DNA from: Thalassotalea euphylliae | Lineage (GTDB): Bacteria > Pseudomonadota > Gammaproteobacteria > Enterobacterales > Alteromonadaceae | Reading direction: 5' to 3' | Assembly: GCF_003390375.1 (NCBI RefSeq) | Contig: NZ_QUOT01000001.1 | Coordinates: 2,108,001-2,172,000 of the forward strand | DNA: 64,000 nucleotides | Translations under genes and position numbers: made by a program | Part shown: positions 34,506 through 43,176 of the stretch, piece by piece | Numbering within the stretch: the stretch's first letter is position 1 | How the letters are laid out: each line of letters starts with the position of its first letter | The notes under the pieces: model-generated | Databases searched by the model: none | Told to the model about the DNA's origin: nothing | The model's input: only the letters and a program-made list of their open reading frames with translations

Positions 34506-34933
34506 TGGCAGCCATAACCCTTTGCATCAACAAGTCGATTTTTACTGCGGACAAACAGGCCATTGCCACGCCCAACTTCCCTATCTTGATCATCGTAAAC
34601 TACAGCTTCAACAATAAACTGTGACTTGTTAGCGTTCACCACTTTGCCAACCGCCCGCATCTTACCTTGCGAGATTGGCCTTGTGATATACGTGGTAAAC
34701 GATGTAGTAACGACAAACACTTCAGTTTCCAGCGAATTAGCAGCAAAGAAAGCGGCATCATCAAGCAGCTTAAAATACACTGAGCCATGGGCACTACCTG
34801 CAGAATGTAAATGCTGAGGCTGCAGCTCGATAACCACTTCGCTCACCCCTTCATCGATAGTCAGGGTTGGATGATAAAATTCATTGATTGGCGCTGCGGC
34901 ATACATGCTGATCAATTGTTGGTAATGCTTCAT
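34502..34933 (-). CDS. PaaI family hotdog thioesterase
   Basis: This 143-residue single hotdog domain carries the PaaI-type active-site region HSAGSAHGSVYFKLLDDAAFFAANS. The Asp in the LDDAAFF helix is the probable general base. The conserved strand VTTSFTTYITRPISQGKMRAVG follows. It probably hydrolyses an acyl-CoA or aryl-CoA in the cytoplasm. It is followed at once (4-base overlap) by the metallo-hydrolase and then the reductase, and preceded by the PhoD-like gene 54 bases away. The substrate is unknown. Confidence 0.87.
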   Translation of the reverse strand: MKHYQQLISMYAAAPINEFYHPTLTIDEGVSEVVIELQPQHLHSAGSAHGSVYFKLLDDAAFFAANSLETEVFVVTTSFTTYITRPISQGKMRAVGKVVNANKSQFIVEAVVYDDQDREVGRGNGLFVRSKNRLVDAKGYGCQ

Positions 34934-34987
34934 TGGTTTATTCTTTTTCTTATTAACTTTTAATTGTTAAGTGTTATGAGTGTTGTT

Positions 34988-37072
34988 TCATTCGTTGCTT
35001 GAGCGAGCTGGCGACTTGAAACTAACCTGCTGACCACCTTCAATCAATAAACTTGTGGTAACTTCACTGGCATCGGCATTGAGTTCAAGCAAGCCAATGC
35101 CGCAGCCGTTATACAAGGTTTTATCAACCGCAACGTTCGGCCTTCTAACCCGAATACGCATTCGGCGACGCTTGGTAAACCAATTTAGTGGTGAATACCT
35201 GCCGTACAAGTAGTAATTTAACCGCTCAAGAGTGTGCAGTAACTTCGGTGGAAACGCATTTTTAATACCGCTACAGGTAATTTGCACAATCGATGAGCTA
35301 GAGCGAATAAAGCGATGGCTAACATCGTAAACAAACGAGTAATGAACATCACCTGACAGAATAATAAATTGTGGCGGTGTTTTGCGATTACGGAAGATAT
35401 TCAGCATTACATTCGCGGTGCCGCGATGTGCCATCCAGTTCTCAGCATCTACCGCCAGCGGATTGCCAAAGAAAGTAAATACCCGCTGCACGGTTTCAAT
35501 AAGCTTCACACCATAAATAGGCGCTGCTGACACTAAAATCACACTCGGCTCGTGAATGAGTTGTTGCTGTAACTCCGTTAGCGATTCCCAATCCATTAAT
35601 CCTGAAGGTTTACCGGCATTGCTCTCGCTGCGCCAGCGTTGAGTACGAGTATCGAGTACCAGCATTTTTGGGCTGGTCGGCAAGTGATAATGCCATTGAT
35701 TAAACGCCAGCATAGTGTCGACCAGCTGATCATACTGCTTTACCCCTTGCTCAGTAAACCAAGCATTATGCTGAGCAATTAATTCGCTATGACGATGGGT
35801 TTGATTACCTAGCCCTTGGCATAAGTAATACGCCACTAAGGCATTACCTATAATACGTTTGGAAAACGGATTACCATAGGCGGCTTCTTCCCAGCCACGG
35901 GTGAGGTTCCAATCATCAGTAATATCGTGATCATCGAAGATCATATACACAGGCACATGTGCCATCGCTCGCCTAACTTGGCCTAAGCCGGCGATAAAAT
36001 CTTCAATCGCCTGTAATTCATCAAGGTAAAGTTGATGGCTTTCAGGGGGAATATTAGTCGGCGGCTGCTTAGGAATATCCACTAATGCCCATAGCGTTGG
36101 CGACCACGTAAGTAAATACATGGCGAGCATTTCACTTAACGTGACTAAGTGGTTTTTGGCATTAACTGAACTAAAAATCGGTAAACGCCGCGCACCAAAT
36201 AAACGTCGTTTCCACCCTGTACTGGCTTTGCTATGTGGCAGTAATTGTTCACGTTGATAATAGCCAAGCGGATGATGAAAAAGCTGCTCGCTGTTATGAA
36301 TACTATGTTCTTCTTTATCGCTACTCTTAACTCTATCGTTATTCTTAACTCTGCTAAAACGACTAGCTTGGCAATGGTCACTCGCAAGCTGCCATGATTC
36401 ATCAAATAAACCCAGTTTTTCGATCAACTGATGAATGGCGATTAACATGGGGCCTGCAACATCATCGATATACACTTGGTCGCCACTGAGCATTAGTAGA
36501 GACGGTCGCTGCTCGGCAGAAAATTCGCTATTTGCGAGTTGGTTATCCAGCTCGACTAAGCTGTCTTTGCCAGCAAAATGCGGCTTGCGACATGAGCCAT
36601 GATATAAACGGCGAATATCCGGTTTAATGGCAAAACTTGGCCTATGCTGATTGGCACTTCCCTGATCGGTATAGCTCTGGTCTGGCTCTTTTTGTACTTT
36701 ATAGCAAAGCTCTGGCAGATCTTTGCCTAATGAGAAAACAACCTCGCAGTCATCAGATACCAGCTTTAAGTCATAATGAATAAGCGCATTGGTAGGCAGT
36801 GGCTGCGCCAGCTTAATATCAATCACATTGATAAAACATTGCTGGCCCACAGGTATCTGGTGATATTGCTCTACTGTTAACTGCTGTGAGAATAGCACTT
36901 GTGTATCCTCACCTTGATCATAAGTTAATTCGAGATGAAATCGATAAGCAGCCTTAGTGGCCAACCACAAGGTAAATTGATGCTGGTGACAATCACGTAA
37001 TATCGGCCCTGCTAATAGTGCAGGTAAAGAATGCGGCAAGTTAATAAGTGACCTCTTTTTATCGCAACTCAA
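34988..37072 (-). CDS. PhoD-like metallophosphatase family protein
   Basis: This 694-residue protein has calcineurin-like phosphatase motifs of the PhoD branch: LMLSGDQVYIDD, FDDHDITDDWNL and ILSGDVHYSF, each containing expected metal ligands (Asp, Asp, His-Asp, His). An N-terminal beta-rich domain of about 150 residues precedes the catalytic part. Unlike secreted Bacillus PhoD, no Tat or Sec signal peptide can be seen, so it is probably cytoplasmic. Alkaline phosphatase or phosphodiesterase activity is family knowledge; the substrate is uncertain. It may head the thioesterase-MBL-reductase group. The residues around 245-275 are low complexity (Lys, Ser, Asn). Confidence 0.82.
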   Translation of the reverse strand: MSCDKKRSLINLPHSLPALLAGPILRDCHQHQFTLWLATKAAYRFHLELTYDQGEDTQVLFSQQLTVEQYHQIPVGQQCFINVIDIKLAQPLPTNALIHYDLKLVSDDCEVVFSLGKDLPELCYKVQKEPDQSYTDQGSANQHRPSFAIKPDIRRLYHGSCRKPHFAGKDSLVELDNQLANSEFSAEQRPSLLMLSGDQVYIDDVAGPMLIAIHQLIEKLGLFDESWQLASDHCQASRFSRVKNNDRVKSSDKEEHSIHNSEQLFHHPLGYYQREQLLPHSKASTGWKRRLFGARRLPIFSSVNAKNHLVTLSEMLAMYLLTWSPTLWALVDIPKQPPTNIPPESHQLYLDELQAIEDFIAGLGQVRRAMAHVPVYMIFDDHDITDDWNLTRGWEEAAYGNPFSKRIIGNALVAYYLCQGLGNQTHRHSELIAQHNAWFTEQGVKQYDQLVDTMLAFNQWHYHLPTSPKMLVLDTRTQRWRSESNAGKPSGLMDWESLTELQQQLIHEPSVILVSAAPIYGVKLIETVQRVFTFFGNPLAVDAENWMAHRGTANVMLNIFRNRKTPPQFIILSGDVHYSFVYDVSHRFIRSSSSIVQITCSGIKNAFPPKLLHTLERLNYYLYGRYSPLNWFTKRRRMRIRVRRPNVAVDKTLYNGCGIGLLELNADASEVTTSLLIEGGQQVSFKSPARSSNE

Positions 37073-37233
37073 ATCAACAGAGTGTAGTTTTTCTTAGTGA
37101 ATAATTTACTTTTAAAAACAATAGACTGTCTAGAAGATAAGCCAATGATTACCAGACTATTGTGTTAACAAGTATTTATTTAGTCTAGATAAGGATTGGC
37201 TTCAGCACGTAACAATCAGATAAAAAGTACGTA

Positions 37234-37260
37234 AAAAACCCGAGACAAGCTCGGGTTTTT
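37234..37260 (-). terminator. intrinsic terminator of the amidohydrolase gene
   Basis: The perfect 11-base arms AAAAACCCGAG and CTCGGGTTTTT flank a 5-base loop. The stem lies 57 bases past the amidohydrolase stop and is followed by T residues on the minus strand. Confidence 0.85.
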
Positions 37261-37317
37261 ATAGATTGCCTTATTTTAAGTTAAGGCTAGCGGGTAAAGG
37301 TTTACTTTGGTTGCACT

Positions 37318-40300
37318 TTACTGCTCAAAGTAGAACTTCTCCCGTTTATTGTCGTAGTTACCAATTTCATTCATGGTTTCCGCATCGTACAAACGACCAT
37401 TAATCATGGTATGAGTAACGCGATCACTAATGCGAATGTCTTGGGTAATATCGCCATCAACAATCATCAAGTCAGCCAGTTTTCCCGCTTTTATCGAGCC
37501 TAGCTGCTTATCTAAGCCTAAGGTAATCGCTGGCGACATAGTAGCGGTGCGCAGCGCTTGCAGCGGCGACATACCACCTTGCGCCATCATCCACATTTCC
37601 CAGTGCATGGCTAAACCTTCACGTTGACCATGACCGCCTGAGTTAACCTCGACGCCAAGATCTTGCATTTCTTTGGCAACGCGCGCGACATTCATGTGAT
37701 TATAGTGATGATGCGGCGCAGTTGGACGACGCATTGAACGAGGATCTAAAAACTCAGACGGCACATATTGGCTTAAGCGCGGATGCTTCCACACCTCAGT
37801 TTTATCGTACCAGAAGTTTTCGCCCCAAATACCGCCATACGCGACGCCCATAGTCGGTGTGTACGCCATGCCTGAAGCCGACCACAACTGTTTAATATCG
37901 TCGTAAACATGTTCAGTTGGGATCGAGTGCTCTAGCGTCGTATGACCATCAACCAACATGGTTAAGTTATGCTGTAATAGCGAGCCGCCTTCTGGCATTA
38001 CCATCACCTCTAACTCACGCGCTGCTTGAATAAACTGCTGACGTTGGTTACGACGTGGTTGGTTGTAACTTTTCACGCTAAAGGCACCGGCTTTTTTCAA
38101 GCGTTCAACGTGGAATTTGGCATCGTCTAAGCTATCAACATGCGAGGTGTAACCCGCAACGGTTGCACCGTATAAAATCGTACCTGTTGAATATAAACGT
38201 GCCGCAACAATATCGCCCGCTTTTTGCATTTCACTCGCTGCAAAGAACTCAGTGGTATCGTTCGACGGGTCATGGATTGTTGTCACACCCAAGGCAAGGC
38301 CCGCGTAGTTCTTCCAGTTTTGCTGTGGAATGATTTCTTCCAGACCTTGTGGGCCATGAGCATGAGCATCAATTAAGCCCGGCATAATTGACTTGCCTGT
38401 GATATCAACTACTTTCGCGCCACTTGGAATCGCAACGTCCGCTTGAGCGCCAACCGCTTTGATGGTGTTGCCTTCAACGATAACCACACCATTGTCGATC
38501 ACTTGATCACCTTCCATGGTCACCACTTTGCCGCCTACAAAAGCAACCGTACCGGATGGCTTATCGACTTTGTGCTTAAAGCCTAAATAAGTTTGCTTCG
38601 GTTCTAATTTGTTATCTGCATCTGACTTATCAGCAATATCAAATAAACCCGTCACCTTGGTTTGATATAAATCAGCACCTAAGCTCCAATACAGCTCGTT
38701 TGATTTTGCACCCCAGCTAATACCTTCACCAGCGCGCATGGATAGCTTTTTCACTGGTAAATTACTAGCTTTCGGCCCAGTATCAATAACATCGCCACGC
38801 TCGATGTAAGGCGTGACAAACACTTTAAAGCGCTCCGCAAACGCCACGTGCTCGCCATCAGGTGATACCTTGTATTCTGTGGCAAACTTGCCTTGGTATA
38901 GCGTGGTGTCGTGCTGACCGTCCAAGTCGATGCGCGCCAGCTGGGTTTTCTCGCCGTTACGTACCACGTAAACGCGATCATTGCGCTTACCAAAGTGCGG
39001 TTGTAAACCGTTTTCAGTCACTAACTTAGGCTCACCACCTTTACTAGATACAGCGTAAATGCCAGGATTTAAGCCCCAAACAGGGTTTGTAATAAAACCA
39101 CCCGAAACTTTGCGATAAACCACAGTTTTACCGTCAGGTGAGAAGCTAGGCTCAACGTATTTACCCGGCGCTTTGGTGATCACTTTACCTTTGCCGCCAC
39201 GGCTTGACGCGACACGAATTTGACCTAGGTCGTTATCATCCCAAGTCACGTAAACAATTTTCTTACCATCGCGTGAGAAGCTTGGGTTGTATTCGAAATG
39301 CTCGCTTTGCTTGGTTAAACGCTTCGGCTTACCGTTTGGCAGGCTGCGCGTATAAATATGTCCCATGGCTTCAAAGACAGCGCGGCGGCCGTCTGGTGAA
39401 ATTTCCACATCGCGCAACATTTTTACGTCGAATTCATCTTGCTCAATGGTTTGTTCAAAGCGTACAGCGGTTTGTAGTTTTTTCTCAGTTTCCACGTTAA
39501 ATGGAATAACGCTGGCAGATTTTTTCGCAATATCTAGCTTGTTAATTTTACCGTTTGCCCAGAATACTATGTGCTTGTTATCTGGCGTCCACGCCATGGT
39601 TGGGTAAACACCGTGGATCGCCCACGTTTCCTGCATATCACGCTCTAAGTCGTCATAAACCAGCGTTTGTTCACCACTTTGTAGATCGTACAAGTACAGC
39701 TTAGATTGGAAATCATCTCGGCTGACAAACGCTAAATAGCGACCATCAGGTGACGGTGTTGGGCGAATCGCGCCGCCGCGACCAGAAAGAATGACTTCAA
39801 TCTCACCAGTTTCCAGTTCAAGGCGCTTAATTTTATAAATGCCTTTTTCTGAATCTTTCGAGTAATGGAAAGTTTTGCCCGGTGTTTCATCTTGTGAGAA
39901 GTAAACGTATTTGCCATCAGGTGAAAATGCTGGCTCGCCTAAATCTTTTTGCTGATTTGGGCGCTTGGTTAGCATCACCCCTTGGCCGCCAGTTTTGTGG
40001 TAAAGCCATACTTCACCTGCACCCAGTGAACGTGCGCCAGTGTAGTGCTTACGGCCGACTAAATAGTTACCATCTGGCGACCATGCTGGGCTGTTTAATA
40101 AACGGAAAGTCTCTGTGGTGATTGCTTTACCGCTAGAGCCATCGGCATTCATGATCCATAAATTATCGCCACCGTCTTCATCTGAGGTGTAAGCAATATG
40201 CTTGCCGTCCGGGCTAAAACGCGGCTGCATTTGCCACGCAATATCTGTCATCAATGGCGTCGCTTTACCGCCAGAAATTGGCATGGTGTAGATATCACCC

Positions 40301-40557
40301 AATAAATCGAAGGCAAGGGTTTTGCCATCAGGGCTGATATCAATGTTCATCCAAGTACCTTGGTCAACACTGATTTTGGTGGAAGTAAACTGGCCTTGTG
40401 GATCGTTAACTGACCACTTGCTCTCGTCTGCTTTTGTGTCAGTAGCAAAGGCGGTTGACGAGAACGCCATACCGACGGCCAAGGCAATCGCCGAAAGTTT
40501 GTTTGCGCTATACGCACTTGATTGACCCATCAAGCGGCTAGAAAATCGTTTAGACAT
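37318..40557 (-). CDS. secreted beta-propeller (TolB-like) amidohydrolase family protein
   Basis: This very long protein (1079 residues) has a signal peptide of about 39 residues. The N-terminal half (about 50-650) is a TolB/WD40-like propeller with many SPDGK-type repeats. The C-terminal amidohydrolase barrel (about 665-1060) has the HxH metal motif in DAHAHGP, a candidate carboxylated or charged Lys in FSVKSYN, and later His residues in EHSIPTEH and GGHGQRE. Related proteins are annotated as secreted dipeptidase, imidazolonepropionase-like or DPP-like enzymes. Peptide or cyclic amide hydrolysis in the periplasm is likely, the substrate unknown. No clear ribosome site. A monocistronic gene with its own terminator. 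Confidence 0.85.
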   Translation of the reverse strand: MSKRFSSRLMGQSSAYSANKLSAIALAVGMAFSSTAFATDTKADESKWSVNDPQGQFTSTKISVDQGTWMNIDISPDGKTLAFDLLGDIYTMPISGGKATPLMTDIAWQMQPRFSPDGKHIAYTSDEDGGDNLWIMNADGSSGKAITTETFRLLNSPAWSPDGNYLVGRKHYTGARSLGAGEVWLYHKTGGQGVMLTKRPNQQKDLGEPAFSPDGKYVYFSQDETPGKTFHYSKDSEKGIYKIKRLELETGEIEVILSGRGGAIRPTPSPDGRYLAFVSRDDFQSKLYLYDLQSGEQTLVYDDLERDMQETWAIHGVYPTMAWTPDNKHIVFWANGKINKLDIAKKSASVIPFNVETEKKLQTAVRFEQTIEQDEFDVKMLRDVEISPDGRRAVFEAMGHIYTRSLPNGKPKRLTKQSEHFEYNPSFSRDGKKIVYVTWDDNDLGQIRVASSRGGKGKVITKAPGKYVEPSFSPDGKTVVYRKVSGGFITNPVWGLNPGIYAVSSKGGEPKLVTENGLQPHFGKRNDRVYVVRNGEKTQLARIDLDGQHDTTLYQGKFATEYKVSPDGEHVAFAERFKVFVTPYIERGDVIDTGPKASNLPVKKLSMRAGEGISWGAKSNELYWSLGADLYQTKVTGLFDIADKSDADNKLEPKQTYLGFKHKVDKPSGTVAFVGGKVVTMEGDQVIDNGVVIVEGNTIKAVGAQADVAIPSGAKVVDITGKSIMPGLIDAHAHGPQGLEEIIPQQNWKNYAGLALGVTTIHDPSNDTTEFFAASEMQKAGDIVAARLYSTGTILYGATVAGYTSHVDSLDDAKFHVERLKKAGAFSVKSYNQPRRNQRQQFIQAARELEVMVMPEGGSLLQHNLTMLVDGHTTLEHSIPTEHVYDDIKQLWSASGMAYTPTMGVAYGGIWGENFWYDKTEVWKHPRLSQYVPSEFLDPRSMRRPTAPHHHYNHMNVARVAKEMQDLGVEVNSGGHGQREGLAMHWEMWMMAQGGMSPLQALRTATMSPAITLGLDKQLGSIKAGKLADLMIVDGDITQDIRISDRVTHTMINGRLYDAETMNEIGNYDNKREKFYFEQ

Positions 40558-40786
40558 GTTGGAGTAACCTGTTTTTATAAACGTTATTAGTTTGAAATTG
40601 CAGTGCAGCCACTAACTTAAGCACAGCGGCTGCAAAAAGATAAGGTTTTTGCGATAAATAGGAATATTTTTGCGGTTGTATTCTTTAACTAAGAGTAAAG
40701 TAAATTTTACTACCCAATTTTAGGGGCAGCATTAAACCTAATACAAATGCCCTTGCCAAAGGCTAGCTTGCTTAAGGTTGCTTTAC

Positions 40787-41440
40787 TCAAGGTTGATAAC
40801 CCCAGCGTGGCATAATTTTTTGGTCAATACCTAAGTGATCCAATATTCTACCGACCATAAAATCCACCAAATCACTAATGGACTCGGGTTGATGATAAAA
40901 ACCCGGTGCGGCGGGCATTACAGTCGCCCCCAATTCAGATAAGCTCAGCATATTGCGCAAATGTATGGTTGAAAATGGCGTTTCGCGTGGCACTAAAATT
41001 AGCTGACCGCGCTCTTTAATCACCACATCCGCTGCGCGCTCAATTAAGTTATCGCTCATGCCTTGGCTAATTGCCGATAGCGTACCAGTAGAACACGGGC
41101 ATACCACCATTTGTTTGGGCGCGGCAGAGCCAGAGGCGACTGGCGAAAACCACTGCTCTTTACCAAAGGCGATTACTTGCTCCGGCTGAGCATTAAAATG
41201 CTGGCACCAAAACGCACTTTGCGCTTCTGGTGAGCCCGGCAGTTTTAGGCCAACTTCCGTATCAAACACGACACGCGCCGCGCTCGACATCAAGACATAC
41301 ACTTGCTTATTAGCAGCTACTAAACATTCAATTAATCGTAATGCATAGCAAGCACCGGATGCACCAGTAATGGCGACAGTAACGGCGCTATCAAAGCCCT
41401 TATGTTGAGCCTTCGCGATTGTATTAAATTGTTCTGTCAT
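40787..41440 (-). CDS. ubiX: flavin prenyltransferase
   Basis: UbiX attaches a dimethylallyl group to FMN, making the prenylated cofactor for UbiD in ubiquinone synthesis. The 217 residues contain the FMN-binding AITGASGACYALRLIE near the N-terminus and MVVCPCSTGTLSAISQG and LVPRETPFSTIHLRNM further on. The N-terminal extension of about 18 residues is modest. The ATG overlaps the mpl stop in a TAATG junction, so the two are translationally coupled; mpl-ubiX is an order I expect in related gammaproteobacteria. UbiD itself is not in the window. Confidence 0.95.
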   Translation of the reverse strand: MTEQFNTIAKAQHKGFDSAVTVAITGASGACYALRLIECLVAANKQVYVLMSSAARVVFDTEVGLKLPGSPEAQSAFWCQHFNAQPEQVIAFGKEQWFSPVASGSAAPKQMVVCPCSTGTLSAISQGMSDNLIERAADVVIKERGQLILVPRETPFSTIHLRNMLSLSELGATVMPAAPGFYHQPESISDLVDFMVGRILDHLGIDQKIMPRWGYQP

Positions 41441-42888
41441 TAAACCTGTTTCAACCTTTCATTCGTTTTCTTTGCTGCAAGCTCTACGTTGTGCTCGTGC
41501 TTTTGGCTTAATGCTGCAAGGAGTTTGTTATGAAAACCGCCAAAGCCACCATTGCTCATCACGACAATATGATCTGCTGGCTGTGCCGCTGCTGTAACTT
41601 TTGCTACCAGCACATCAATATCAGCCTCGGCAATACAAGTTTGCTGGCATTGCTCAGCGATATCTGCCACTGACCATTGCACCTTTTCCCCTTGGAAAAT
41701 GTAGACTTCATCTGCTTGAGCAAGAGATTTACCCAAAGTGTCTTTATGTACACCACTTTTCATGGTGTTAGATCTCGGCTCCAGCACCGCTAGCACTCGA
41801 CCCTTATTGTCATGGCTGGCAACGTGGGCGCGCATGGCACTCAGGGTTTTGGCAATTGCCGTCGGATGGTGAGCAAAATCGTCATAGACTTTGATGTTAT
41901 TGATAGTACCGCGCAGCTCTAAACGGCGCTTAGTATTGATATATTCTGCCAGTGCTTCAATTGCGATATGACTTGGCACACCTGCATGGCGCGCCGCACC
42001 AATCGCCATCAGCGCATTGTCGATATTAAAGTCGCCAATCAGTGACCAGCGCACAGTGCCTTGCAGCTCGCCATTAAAGTAGACTTCAAATTCACTGCCA
42101 TCTTCCGCTAATTTTATTGCTTGCCAGCCAGCACTTTTCTCTTCTGATTGTGCACAACCGTGGGCTTGTTCGGTTGGCGTCCAGCAGCCTTGTTCTAGGG
42201 TTTCGTTAATGTAAGTTTCATTGGCTGGCGATAATACCAAGCCATTACTTGGCACCATACGAATTAAATGATGGAATTGACGCTGAATATCACTGATATC
42301 ATTAAAAATATCCGCATGATCAAATTCCATATTGTTGATCACCAGCGTTCTTGGGCGATAGTGAACAAACTTAGAGCGCTTGTCGAAAAAGGCTGTGTCG
42401 TATTCGTCAGCTTCAATCACGAAAAATGGCGCATCACCTAAGCGTGCTGACACCTCAAAATTTTGCGGCACACCGCCAATTAAATAGCCCGGTTTCATAT
42501 GGGCATATTCTAAAATCCAAGTCAGCATACTGCTGGTTGTGGTTTTACCGTGCGTACCTGATACCGCTAGCACCCAACGATCTTTTAACACATTCTCTAA
42601 CAGCCATTGTGGGCCAGAGGTATAGGGTATATTGCGATCGAGTACATATTCCACCATAGGGTTGCCGCGCGCCATGGCGTTACCAACAATCACCATATCT
42701 GGCTCATCACTCAAGTGAGCAATGTCATACCCTTGCATCAATTCAATACCTAAGGCTTCCAATTGAGTACTCATTGGAGGGTAAACGTTGGCGTCACAAC
42801 CTGAGACGCGAAAGCCCAGTTGCTTTGCAATGGCGGCGATACCGCCCATAAAAGTGCCGCAAATGCCAAGAATATGTACGTGCTTCAT
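41440..42888 (-). CDS. mpl: UDP-N-acetylmuramate:L-alanyl-gamma-D-glutamyl-meso-diaminopimelate ligase
   Basis: Mpl recycles murein tripeptide by ligating it to UDP-MurNAc in the cytoplasm. It is a Mur ligase of about 482 residues. The N-terminal Rossmann stretch is HVHILGICGTFMGGIA, the ATP loop VSGTHGKTTTSSML, the central domain holds VIEADEYDTAFFDKRSKFVHY, and DDFAHHPTAIAKTLSAMR marks the C-terminal domain. MKHVHILG matches the usual family N-terminus, so I start at 42888. An in-frame ATG at 42909 would add seven residues; neither has a good ribosome site. It forms an operon with ubiX. Confidence 0.93.
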   Translation of the reverse strand: MKHVHILGICGTFMGGIAAIAKQLGFRVSGCDANVYPPMSTQLEALGIELMQGYDIAHLSDEPDMVIVGNAMARGNPMVEYVLDRNIPYTSGPQWLLENVLKDRWVLAVSGTHGKTTTSSMLTWILEYAHMKPGYLIGGVPQNFEVSARLGDAPFFVIEADEYDTAFFDKRSKFVHYRPRTLVINNMEFDHADIFNDISDIQRQFHHLIRMVPSNGLVLSPANETYINETLEQGCWTPTEQAHGCAQSEEKSAGWQAIKLAEDGSEFEVYFNGELQGTVRWSLIGDFNIDNALMAIGAARHAGVPSHIAIEALAEYINTKRRLELRGTINNIKVYDDFAHHPTAIAKTLSAMRAHVASHDNKGRVLAVLEPRSNTMKSGVHKDTLGKSLAQADEVYIFQGEKVQWSVADIAEQCQQTCIAEADIDVLVAKVTAAAQPADHIVVMSNGGFGGFHNKLLAALSQKHEHNVELAAKKTNERLKQV

Positions 42889-43176
42889 TTGTTTGTTGAT
42901 AATTTTCATCTAACTGCAATTAGCCGACAATATACCTGACTGGCAAGCAATTGAATACTTCACCCTATTATCCGCTAATCCACTTAGTTGTGTTCAATCT
43001 AGTATTCACAAAGAATTTCATAGATTTGTCATTGCTTTATTGTGGCTAATTGACCAAGATTTATGGAAATAATAGCGCGTAGGCTTTCGGGTTCATTCTT
43101 TAGGGTTTCATTTGTTAGGTTTCGAATTAGCAAGACTAAAGCAAACGCGAGCAACAAATAGGAGTAGACAAGCGCA

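Noticed and set aside
36145..36405. 86-residue frame within the PhoD-like gene
   Set aside because: It lies in another frame of a long gene in a low-complexity region; repeated Ile/Val/Asn words reflect that composition.
40694..40711. AGTAAA-N6-TTTACT palindrome upstream of the amidohydrolase gene
   Set aside because: It is short and AT-rich, in an AT-rich leader, and is expected by chance.
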